Positions 41,913 through 50,198 of a stretch of 64,000 nt of DNA are shown here, one piece after another. The notes below the pieces were generated by a model. It did no database searches and was not told the origin of the DNA. It worked only from the letters and a program-made list of their open reading frames with translations. Position 1 is the first letter of the stretch. Every line of letters begins with the position of its first letter. Made by a program: the position numbers and the translations under genes. This DNA comes from Planctomycetota bacterium (GTDB taxonomy: Bacteria; Planctomycetota; JACOTG01; JAJDCM01), in contig JAJDCM010000015.1 of the NCBI GenBank assembly GCA_029260825.1, forward strand, positions 1 through 64,000. The letters run 5' to 3'.

Positions 41913-44561
41913 ATGCCATTGCATCCTTCCTCCCTTTGCCTTTGGGCCGTTCTTGGGGCATTCGTCGCGGGTTTCCCCGCCCAGGCGGCCGAGAAACCAA
42001 GGTTCAAGGGCCGTCCTGATTTTCATGTCGGAGAATTTCCCTTCGACGTGGTCTCCGCGGATATGGACGGGGACGACGATCTGGATCTCTTGACCCTCAA
42101 TGCGGAGGGGACGGTCAGTCTTGTTCTCCTTTCCGAAGGCAGGGAGGCTGAATCTCGTCAGGATTTTCGCACGGAAAAGATTCCCATCGACATCGTGGTT
42201 GCCGATCTGGATCGGGGGGGCCACCCGGAGGTTGTTGTCATTTGTGCCGGCGAGAACAAGCTTCAGGTTCTGGGCACTTCGGGGGCTGGTGATCTTTTCT
42301 TGCTCGGTGGCCAGGATCTGGCTGCGAGGCCGGTCAGCCTCTCGGCTGGAGATTTTGACGGGGACGGATTCACCGATGTTGCGGTCGTTACGATTCTGCC
42401 CTGTCGTTTGCTGATGATGTTCGGGAATGGCCGGGGTGGCCTCACGACCGGAGCTACCTTTGAGCTGGACCCGGATCCGATCAAGGTTGTCACTTTGAGC
42501 CGAGGACGATCGGGTCTGGACGAAGTGGTTGTGCTGGAGAACCAAGAAGACCAGCTGGCGGTGATCGGCTATGAACCGGATTCGCTTTCGTTTTCAGTCG
42601 AGCGCTTTGACGGTCCGCTCGGTCCTTTGGATGTGTCGGTGGGCGATTTCAATGGTGACGGTCAGCCGGATCTTGCGCTCGTCGGGGAAAAAGTTGCCGA
42701 GGTCAGTATTCTCATCGGTGATGAGGAGGGAGGATTTACTCGTCGGGGTTCCTTTAACCTAGAGACTTTCCCTCGCAAGGTAAGTACCGGTGATCTTGAC
42801 GGAGATGGGTTTTCCGACATCGCCGTCATCAATCGTCTCCCCGGGATCAGTCCTCCGTACAGTATTGCGACCTATCTTCGCGGAGAAGATGAGCGACAGT
42901 CAGGTCCGGGGTTCGAGTTCTACCGGGTCGGCACCTACGAAACGGCTGAAAATCCTACCGGCTTGACTCTTGTCGACGTGACGGGAGACGGATTGGCGGA
43001 CGGCATCGTGACGAGCGAGACAGGAAGTAGCGTCTCCCTCTTTCACAATCAGGGTGGAGGCAGGCTCGAGACTTCGGATCGGCTCCCGGATTTCCGTCGC
43101 GACACTCGAAGCCCGGTTCTTCGTGATGTCACGGGAGATGGGCGACCGGACCTGATCATGGCCAGCTTCCTTTACAGTGAGATTCTCGTCTATGCGGGAA
43201 TTGAAGGAGGATTTGATCTTCCCGTTTCCTACCCATCTTCGTCGTTCATTGATGAAGTGGCGGTGGGAGATGTCAACGGGGATGGGGTTCCGGACCTGGT
43301 AGCGAGTTCCTTTTCGTCCGCAAGGGTGGCGGTGCATCTGGGCGGTGGCCAGGATCAACTGTCCCGATCGCGTGAGTTCGGAGTCGAACAGGGAACGACC
43401 GGTCTCTTGCTCCTGGACATCAACCGGGACCAAAACGATGACATGATCTCGCTGCATCAGTTCTCCTCGCGAGTGATGGTTCGGCTAGCGGATGGATCCG
43501 GCGGATTCACCGTATCCCAGCAGGTTGACCTGAATAGCCAGTATCCTCATGACCTGATGGCCGCGGATTTTGATGGGGACGGTGATCTTGATCTTGTGGC
43601 GCTGTCCTACACCTCAAGCATGGTGGAGATCGTTCCCGGAACGAGGTCGGGTCGCTTCGAAACTCCCTACCCGTTTCAGCTGCCAAGTCGTCCCGTGTCC
43701 ATGGCGCTGGGAGATGTTACGGGTGACGGTGAGCTCGACATTTGTGCCGTCCATCGCTATGAAAAGTCGCTGACGATTCTACCGGGGAATGGAGACGCCA
43801 TTTTTGGTGAACCCCGTTCGATCGCTTTGGGAGGCGAGCCGGTCTACTTGAACCTTGGAGACGTCCTCTTGCGAGGTGAGACCGACTTTGCCGTCCTCTA
43901 TTTGAGTGGCTCGATTGCCGTTCATCCGTCGGATGGCGCGGGAGGTTTCTTGCCCCCGGTCCTGGCGGGTGTTGGTGGCGGCGAACACGGACTTCTTGTC
44001 CAGGATGCGGACGGGGATCTTCTTCCGGATCTGGTGACCAACACATCCGTCGTTCGAAACCAGAGCCTCGGTTCCGACATCATGGCTCTTCATGGCACGG
44101 TGAATGTTGGAGTGGGGCCCGTGTCCGATGTCTTGTTCGTCAATGCGAGCTCCGGGGGACGGGAGCGCGAATTGCATACAACCTGGGAAGAGGGGGTGGG
44201 GATCGTCCTTGGAGCTCCACCCGAAGCATCGGACCAGGTTGCCTACGCCCTGTACGCGTTCCCGGGTGACCCCCAGGTGGGGGCCGAGCTCCCTGGTTTT
44301 CTTGGGCGCCCCGCCTTTCCGTTTCCGTTTTCCGGAGGACGAGGAGTCATCGTGCTCTCCAATAGTTTCAAGGGAAACCGGTTTCTCCGTGCGGGAGGAG
44401 TCCCTGTTCTCAGCCGAAACCTCGCGCCAGAAGTCATTGAAATCGCCCCCCGTCCCGGGGCCAGGCTGCATGTGACCCTCCAGGGCGTGATCGAGGATCC
44501 GGGAAGCCGCTCGAAGTCGGGGGTTAGCGTCACCAACGGAATCATCCTGTACGTGGAGTAA
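41913..44561 (+). CDS. Secreted VCBS/FG-GAP repeat protein with the VTNGI C-terminal domain
   Basis: 882 residues with a signal peptide (LCLWAVLGAFVAGFPAQAAE). About a dozen VCBS-type propeller motifs are visible: ADMDGDDDLDLLTL, GDFDGDGFTDVAVV, GDFNGDGQPDLALVG, GDLDGDGFSDIAVI, DVTGDGRPDLIMA, GDVNGDGVPDLVAS, ADFDGDGDLDLVAL, GDVTGDGELDICAV and weaker ones, each a likely calcium loop in a beta-propeller. The last ~155 residues share a domain with the subtilase at 5903-9610: G.VN.G.G...DVLF.N.S.G...R..., then Q.VIEDPGS......VTNGI at the extreme C-terminus. Two secreted proteins of unrelated type with the same end suggest a sorting, anchoring or assembly module. Single gene. Confidence 0.85.
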   Translation: MPLHPSSLCLWAVLGAFVAGFPAQAAEKPRFKGRPDFHVGEFPFDVVSADMDGDDDLDLLTLNAEGTVSLVLLSEGREAESRQDFRTEKIPIDIVVADLDRGGHPEVVVICAGENKLQVLGTSGAGDLFLLGGQDLAARPVSLSAGDFDGDGFTDVAVVTILPCRLLMMFGNGRGGLTTGATFELDPDPIKVVTLSRGRSGLDEVVVLENQEDQLAVIGYEPDSLSFSVERFDGPLGPLDVSVGDFNGDGQPDLALVGEKVAEVSILIGDEEGGFTRRGSFNLETFPRKVSTGDLDGDGFSDIAVINRLPGISPPYSIATYLRGEDERQSGPGFEFYRVGTYETAENPTGLTLVDVTGDGLADGIVTSETGSSVSLFHNQGGGRLETSDRLPDFRRDTRSPVLRDVTGDGRPDLIMASFLYSEILVYAGIEGGFDLPVSYPSSSFIDEVAVGDVNGDGVPDLVASSFSSARVAVHLGGGQDQLSRSREFGVEQGTTGLLLLDINRDQNDDMISLHQFSSRVMVRLADGSGGFTVSQQVDLNSQYPHDLMAADFDGDGDLDLVALSYTSSMVEIVPGTRSGRFETPYPFQLPSRPVSMALGDVTGDGELDICAVHRYEKSLTILPGNGDAIFGEPRSIALGGEPVYLNLGDVLLRGETDFAVLYLSGSIAVHPSDGAGGFLPPVLAGVGGGEHGLLVQDADGDLLPDLVTNTSVVRNQSLGSDIMALHGTVNVGVGPVSDVLFVNASSGGRERELHTTWEEGVGIVLGAPPEASDQVAYALYAFPGDPQVGAELPGFLGRPAFPFPFSGGRGVIVLSNSFKGNRFLRAGGVPVLSRNLAPEVIEIAPRPGARLHVTLQGVIEDPGSRSKSGVSVTNGIILYVE

Positions 44562-44648
44562 AAATCCTTGCATCAATAATAGCCCCGGTCACAATAGGCC
44601 CCACCTTCACCAGGAGATGCCCAGAAGATTCAGTTGGAGACCTATTTT

Positions 44649-45665
44649 GTGGCTATGAATGAAACGAAGCGAGTTGTGACGATTGACCGGCATATTGTCG
44701 ATATGCAGGCCAAATACCCGGAAGCCACCGGTGAACTGTCAAAGCTCCTCTATGACGTTGCGCTGACGGCAAAGCTCATTGATCGGGAAGTCAGCAAGGC
44801 AGGCCTTGTCGACATTCTTGGCCTCACCGGCGAGGTGAACGTCCAGGGTGAAGAGGTTCAGAAGCTCGATTGGTTTGCCAATGATCGCTTCGTGAAGTCC
44901 TTCGATCATGGCGGTCAGCTTTGTGTCATGGCCAGCGAAGAAGAAGAAGGCGTGATTCCCATCCCCTCCCGGTTCAAGCTCGGGAAATATGTACTCCTTT
45001 ACGATCCTCTGGATGGGTCTTCCAATATCGATGCGAATGTTTCCATCGGATCGATTTTCTCCATCTACAAGCGGAAGACGGCCGAGGGTCCGGGAACCGT
45101 AGAAGACTGTGTGCGGCAGGGTGCCGAGCAGGTCGCGGCGGGCTACGTGCTCTACGGTTCTTCGACCATGTTGGTGTACACCACGGGAAGAGGAGTTTAT
45201 TGTTTTACTCTTGATCCCAGCATCGGTGAGTTTCTTCTCTCTCACAATCGCATCCAGATGCCCAAGAAGGGCAAGATCTATAGCCTCAACGAGGGGTACC
45301 GGAACTACCTCAGCGACGGAACGCGCCGATTCGTTGAATATCTTCAGGAGCCGGACAAGGAGACAGGGCGCCCCTACTCCTCCCGCTACATCGGCTCCAT
45401 GGTGGCGGATGTTCATCGCACCCTTCTTTATGGCGGTATTTTTCTCTATCCGGCTACCTCCAAGTCTCCCAAGGGAAAGCTGAGACTCATGTACGAAGCC
45501 AACCCGATGGCATTCATCGTCGAGCAGGCGGGTGGTATGGCGACCGACGGAACGCAAAGGATCATGGACGTACAGGCATCCGAGTTGCACGAGCGAATTC
45601 CCGTGTTCATGGGTAGCGAGGAAGATGTGAAGCTGGCCATGAGCTTTGAGGCGGGTGAGCGATAG
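44649..45665 (+). CDS. fbp: Fructose-1,6-bisphosphatase class 1
   Basis: About 338 residues. Metal- and substrate-binding motifs are clear: FDHGGQLCVMASEEEE, the DPLDGSSNID block, GYVLYGSSTMLVYTTG, the RYIGSMVADVHRTLLYGGIF segment and KLRLMYEANPMAFIVEQAGG. It removes the C1 phosphate in gluconeogenesis in the cytosol. The start is not settled: GTG at 44649 has GGAGA eight bases upstream and is preferred; ATG 44655 and TTG 44634 are alternatives that change only a few residues. It is followed directly by queF with no gap. Confidence 0.95.
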   Translation: MAMNETKRVVTIDRHIVDMQAKYPEATGELSKLLYDVALTAKLIDREVSKAGLVDILGLTGEVNVQGEEVQKLDWFANDRFVKSFDHGGQLCVMASEEEEGVIPIPSRFKLGKYVLLYDPLDGSSNIDANVSIGSIFSIYKRKTAEGPGTVEDCVRQGAEQVAAGYVLYGSSTMLVYTTGRGVYCFTLDPSIGEFLLSHNRIQMPKKGKIYSLNEGYRNYLSDGTRRFVEYLQEPDKETGRPYSSRYIGSMVADVHRTLLYGGIFLYPATSKSPKGKLRLMYEANPMAFIVEQAGGMATDGTQRIMDVQASELHERIPVFMGSEEDVKLAMSFEAGER

Positions 45666-46022
45666 ATGTCAACTCGTCCCAGCCGCGATCTTGAAACATT
45701 TCCCAACCCTGCCCCGGATCGGGATTACAAGATCCATTTCGATTGCCCCGAGTTCACCTGTGTGTGTCCAAAAACCGGCCAGCCCGATTTCGCAACCATT
45801 CGTTGCACCTATGTTCCGGACGAGCTTTGTGTCGAGCTGAAATCACTGAAGCTCTATCTCTGGTCGTTTCGGGATGAGGGTGCATTTCACGAAGCGGTCA
45901 TCAACCAGATCCTTGATGACCTCGTTCAGGCTTGCCAGCCTCGAAGGATGAGGATCACCGGTGATTTTTATCCGCGAGGGGGAATTCACACCGTGGTGAC
46001 GGTGAATTATCGGATGCCGTGA
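45666..46022 (+). CDS. queF: NADPH-dependent 7-cyano-7-deazaguanine reductase (short QueF)
   Basis: 118 residues, the short single-module form. The active-site block [14 protein letters not shown] has the nucleophilic Cys34 and Asp41, and the QueF motif follows in [22 protein letters not shown]. The C-terminal [13 protein letters not shown] is also family-typical. The enzyme reduces preQ0 to preQ1, the last free-base step of queuosine synthesis for tRNA. The ATG follows the fbp stop directly, so they are cotranscribed. The gene converges on the TIR-KAP gene. Confidence 0.96.
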   Translation: MSTRPSRDLETFPNPAPDRDYKIHFDCPEFTCVCPKTGQPDFATIRCTYVPDELCVELKSLKLYLWSFRDEGAFHEAVINQILDDLVQACQPRRMRITGDFYPRGGIHTVVTVNYRMP

Positions 46023-46059
46023 TGAGAGGCGAGCTGGAGTTTTTGCTAGCCCGCACCCA

Positions 46060-49000
46060 TCAGCGACCCTGCCAGTACATTGAGTATCGCCCCACCTTCG
46101 GCGCCCACTCGGTCCAAAAATCCAGTGCTTCGGGAACTCGACCCTTGACCCTTTCAAGAAGCGGAAGGAGTTCTTCAAGTTCCACGGGGGCGTCTCCATA
46201 CATCCTGATGTAGGTGCGAAGGCTATTTGGTTCTTGATCACCCAACAGGCTCAAGAATTGGGGGAAGGACTCGGGGCGAACCTCTTTTGGAAGTTCGTTG
46301 GGCCAGGCCAATGCGCGCAGGAGAACGGACCCGGCGTGAGGGAATCCGATGTTGATGGCCAAGAGGACCTGAACGGCCCGATGGCCTGCATGGCGATTAT
46401 TCTGGTTCGATCGAAGGAATGACTCGTATTTCTCCTTCGGAACACCGACTCGAAGCAGACGATAGACGGCAACAAACCGCTTGATCAACCTTGGAGTTGC
46501 GATGAACGATCCGAGACTTTCCATGAAGGCCCGCTCCCAGGGCTCGATGTAGAAGATCTTTCGGGCAGGATCGTTCTGGCCTGGTTTCGTTGTCGCAGGG
46601 GTCGACGTTCTTTGTTGTGGGACCTCGCCGGTATTGATGTTCGAAGATGCGTCGCTGATCTTTTGAGCCCCTTCCTCCGTGTGGGTTTTGGGCCGGGGTT
46701 CGTCTGGGCTTTTCTTCGCGACGACGGTGTCGACTGTTTTCTTTTTGTCTTCCGTTTTCGTTTGTCTTTGTCGTTCTACTTCGGTCTCCGGTTTATCCTC
46801 GACAGGTTGCTCGCCAACGAGCGGGAAGTGAGCCTTCATCATGTCCGCGAAGCCATCGTCTTGAACTCGAGGCAAGGTGAACGGCACTTGAAAGATCTTC
46901 TCCAGGTAATCTTGAGCCGACGCGGCCCGGTGACTGAAGGACTCTTCGCCGGCCTGACTCTTGCCAAGGAGAGGTCCGAGCTGGTTTTTCAGGGATCGCT
47001 CCAGCCATCTCGCGTCAACTCCAACGACGGCAACGAAGAGATCGAAGGCCAGGAGCAAGTGTACGGCCTGGAGAACTTCTTCAACTCGATCGGAAGAACA
47101 GCGGTCAAGATCATCGATGTAGAGGATGATGCGCTGGATGGGGAGTTTGTCGACCTCGTCTTCGCCGATTTTTTTGAGGGTTTTGGCGGTCGGCCCCTCG
47201 GGAGATGGCTCATCCTTCTTCCATTCTTGAAGAAGGTGAGCGAGGGTTTTCAGATCTCTGCGCACCGTCGAGACGATTCCTTCTCGGGATCGGTAGGTCC
47301 CTTCGTCCGCGGTTTTTTCGAGGACGAAGTCGTAGACCAGCTTTCCTGCGTGAAGGGCCTCCAGCTCTCCTTGAATCTGGGCAAAGCTTTTTTCTAGATC
47401 TCTTTTTTTTGCCCGGGTTGTTTCAACGAGGGCTCGGGACGTATCCCGATCCTTCCGCAGCTGGTCGGTATTTCCGTCATTTTTGAGTTCATCCAGGACT
47501 TCCTCCTGAATCTCCGTTCCTTTTCGAGACACGGTGTCTGAAAGATCAAGAAGCTTCCCCATGGAGGTGAGTTTTGGCGTGAGCCAGGCGACGACCGAAG
47601 CGATGCCGGTGGTTGCCTGAACAATCCAGGTAAGAGAGCTCGATAGATCGATGTCGGCGCCAAGGAGCTTGATCAGGGCAGGCCCCCCAAGAACCGCGGC
47701 CAGTCCGATGAGCCAGCCCATCTTGTTGACGGAGACTCGATTCCAGAGAGTCGAAATTCGTCCGGATAAGGTGCGGATTTCGGCGACGACTTTCTGGATC
47801 TCTTCCGGGGTTTCGAGTGCTTCGTCGAACGCAAGGTCGTTGTGGTGAGTGAGGCCCAGTCTTCTGGCGGCTGCGATGGCTTCTTCTTGTGTGATGTCGA
47901 CGGACTTCCGAAGAGCTTTCCAGAACCTGGGATTCGTGATGGATGATAGATCCTTGATGCTCTGTTCCAGTTCTTTTTCACGTTGGTTGAGCTCTTCCTG
48001 GATTTCGCTGAGGCGATTGGCCGCGGCCAGTTCCGCTTCAGAGGCTTGTTCCCGAGCATCGTGAGTAGAACGAAGTCGTTCCCTCAGCTTCTGGCGCACG
48101 GCTGAGTTGTCTGGATTGGTCTTTTTGGTTTCGTCTTTTCCAATATGTTCGGCGATTTCGTCGAAAATGCGTCCGGCAAGGCTCGCCCAGAGGTCGGCGT
48201 CCAGATAGTGCCAGGCATTGAATTCGATCTGACAGATCTGCGGCCAGTTGTCCGGTTTCTTGCTCTCCTTGCTCACGGCCTTTTGCATGAGATCCATGAA
48301 ATACGACTTTCCCGAACCCCAGTCTCCAAAGAGACCGATGGCAAGAGGGGGAGTGAGGCTTTTCGAGGCAATCACTTTTGCGAAGATGTTTGCCTGCCAC
48401 TCGACATTGAGGCAGTCTTTCGTATCGATTCCATCATTTGGAATATCCGGGAAGACCTGGGTTAAATTCAGCTGAAGCCCGGCGCCGCTCAGAACACGAT
48501 CTACCACCTTGCTGGCGATCTCTGATTTCTTTGCAAAAGGGAGGGAAGGGATCGAAAGATGTTCCTGGGCATCGATTCCCGGCACTCCGAGGCGACTCCA
48601 TTGCTCTTGAATTTTCTTGTGAACATCTTGCGCTTCCTCGCTATCGCAGGGGAGGGCGAGAACGAGTTTCCCTTTTCTCCAGGCGATATCGGCGAGCCAT
48701 TTGACGTTGGGCCCTCCGTCGAGAATCAGGATGAAGTCGGATGGAGCAACAGTTCCTTCGGCCCAGCTTTCGGTCGCTGTGAGTTGGAACCGATCGAAAA
48801 TCGGGGCTCTTACGCTTCCTTCGGTGATGAGCTGCACGGCGGGGATCTTTCCTTCCACGACCGAGTGGCTGACGAAGGTCTGGGCGACGATGGCGTCGAT
48901 TCCCTCGAATCCTCCGGTAATGATACCTACGTTACGACGAGCGAGGAGGAGACCAATCGACTGGGCCAGGTACTGGCAATCCGAGGAGAGGTTGTCGGTT

Positions 49001-50124
49001 CCTCCTGCCACGCAAACCCAGGCTTCCACTTCGGGTGGGGCGGGAGGGTTTTCGAGGTGAGGAAGGAAGCCTATGTGTGACCGGAGCAAAGTGACGGGGA
49101 GAGCGAAGAGGGTGTTGCCTTCACTTCGGGACAGGATCGCTACAACTTCATCGTTCACGAGAATCGGGGATCCCAGAGCGTGCTCATGAACGACGGTTGA
49201 TTCGGGGAGAATGATCTTGAGGAGTGGAACGGGTGGCGAACCTTCTTCGACCCATTTGCCGATCGTGCCGGTGACCGAAGTTCTGGTGGCTGGTTTGTTC
49301 GGGGACGGGTTTGATGGGAGATCGAGCTGGCACGGCTCGCCTTCACCGGGGATCTCGATGGCGATCTCAAGGGGATCCTGAGGAAAAGAAAGATGATCTT
49401 TGAGCTGGACGAGGGCAATGCCGAAGGTTTCGTCTTGCAGCTCGATGATGGCTTCACTGTTTTCGTTTCCGGGGAGGTTTATCGAAAAAGTCGAGTCGAG
49501 TGGAAGCTTCGTTGCGAGTGCCACCGCATGCTTGCGGGAGATCATGAATGCCGTACCAAGAATCGTTCCAGCGCCGGTGAGTAGGCCGGTTGCACTCGTT
49601 TCGGTGAGATTCGACTTTTTGGGGGGAAAATCGGCTTGCTCTTGAACCGGTGGCGATTGCTTCTTTTGAACCGGTTGAAAATCCTCGGAAGGAGCTTCCG
49701 GTTGGAGTTGTCCCAGAATTATCTCCGCCACCCGATCGATTCCGCCTTCGTCGTCGACGGAATAAGCTTTACGTTCCGAAAGTTCCGGAAAGCTGATGGA
49801 GGCGTCCTGGCCTTCCTTGTTGAGGAAGACGGGAATGACCCGGCCGAGTGGAGCGCTGGTTTCTTCGTACTTGAGGGCCTGCTCGAGCTCTCTTCTCTGG
49901 TATTCGGCTTCTCGGCTGGAGCCGGATAGCAGCGCCACCACAAACCGGCTTGTCTTCAGCTGCTGAGCGAGCATTCCATCCCAATCTTCTCCGTCGAAGA
50001 GGGATCGAGAATCAACCACGGAGCCGCCTCGAGTGAGGGTTTTTGAAAGCTCCGTCGCTGCGTCGAGATCGGAAGGGTCGTATGAGACAAAGAAGTCGGT
50101 CAGGGACTTGGTCTGAGTATCCAT
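46060..50124 (-). CDS. TIR - trypsin-like (inactive) - SLOG-like - KAP P-loop NTPase fusion protein
   Basis: About 1354 residues from the ATG at 50124, which has GGAGAA six bases upstream; a TTG at 50145 has none. Domains in order (numbered from this start): TIR (about 6-140) with DFFVSYDPSD strand and candidate NADase Glu79 in YQRRELEQALKY; Pro/Gln linker; trypsin-like fold (about 178-355) in which the His, Asp and Ser positions all appear replaced (RKHAVALATKL, TFGIALVQL, HEHALGSPILV); SLOG/LOG-type Rossmann domain (about 367-545) with VAGGT and IITGGFEGIDAIVA; KAP NTPase (about 570-1330) with Walker A GDWGSGKS (600-607), Walker B ILYIDDLDR, a coiled coil, two hydrophobic segments (about 804-848) and the conserved C-terminal FIATPRLIKRFVAVYRLL. 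KAP and TIR families recur in defence and stress systems. Function inferred: NTP-controlled membrane-linked switch. Confidence 0.85.
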   Translation of the reverse strand: MDTQTKSLTDFFVSYDPSDLDAATELSKTLTRGGSVVDSRSLFDGEDWDGMLAQQLKTSRFVVALLSGSSREAEYQRRELEQALKYEETSAPLGRVIPVFLNKEGQDASISFPELSERKAYSVDDEGGIDRVAEIILGQLQPEAPSEDFQPVQKKQSPPVQEQADFPPKKSNLTETSATGLLTGAGTILGTAFMISRKHAVALATKLPLDSTFSINLPGNENSEAIIELQDETFGIALVQLKDHLSFPQDPLEIAIEIPGEGEPCQLDLPSNPSPNKPATRTSVTGTIGKWVEEGSPPVPLLKIILPESTVVHEHALGSPILVNDEVVAILSRSEGNTLFALPVTLLRSHIGFLPHLENPPAPPEVEAWVCVAGGTDNLSSDCQYLAQSIGLLLARRNVGIITGGFEGIDAIVAQTFVSHSVVEGKIPAVQLITEGSVRAPIFDRFQLTATESWAEGTVAPSDFILILDGGPNVKWLADIAWRKGKLVLALPCDSEEAQDVHKKIQEQWSRLGVPGIDAQEHLSIPSLPFAKKSEIASKVVDRVLSGAGLQLNLTQVFPDIPNDGIDTKDCLNVEWQANIFAKVIASKSLTPPLAIGLFGDWGSGKSYFMDLMQKAVSKESKKPDNWPQICQIEFNAWHYLDADLWASLAGRIFDEIAEHIGKDETKKTNPDNSAVRQKLRERLRSTHDAREQASEAELAAANRLSEIQEELNQREKELEQSIKDLSSITNPRFWKALRKSVDITQEEAIAAARRLGLTHHNDLAFDEALETPEEIQKVVAEIRTLSGRISTLWNRVSVNKMGWLIGLAAVLGGPALIKLLGADIDLSSSLTWIVQATTGIASVVAWLTPKLTSMGKLLDLSDTVSRKGTEIQEEVLDELKNDGNTDQLRKDRDTSRALVETTRAKKRDLEKSFAQIQGELEALHAGKLVYDFVLEKTADEGTYRSREGIVSTVRRDLKTLAHLLQEWKKDEPSPEGPTAKTLKKIGEDEVDKLPIQRIILYIDDLDRCSSDRVEEVLQAVHLLLAFDLFVAVVGVDARWLERSLKNQLGPLLGKSQAGEESFSHRAASAQDYLEKIFQVPFTLPRVQDDGFADMMKAHFPLVGEQPVEDKPETEVERQRQTKTEDKKKTVDTVVAKKSPDEPRPKTHTEEGAQKISDASSNINTGEVPQQRTSTPATTKPGQNDPARKIFYIEPWERAFMESLGSFIATPRLIKRFVAVYRLLRVGVPKEKYESFLRSNQNNRHAGHRAVQVLLAINIGFPHAGSVLLRALAWPNELPKEVRPESFPQFLSLLGDQEPNSLRTYIRMYGDAPVELEELLPLLERVKGRVPEALDFWTEWAPKVGRYSMYWQGR

Positions 50125-50198
50125 CAGCGATTCTCCAGTGGACAAGCATGGCCCTTGTCAACGGACTGCTAAGGATACATCACGCGTCGTACATTGTT

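Noticed and set aside
46023-46059. Terminator between queF and the TIR-KAP gene
   Set aside because: A short T run is present but I could not draw a stable stem.
46612-47397. 261-residue open frame on the plus strand
   Set aside because: Antisense to the KAP NTPase core; no recognisable domain.
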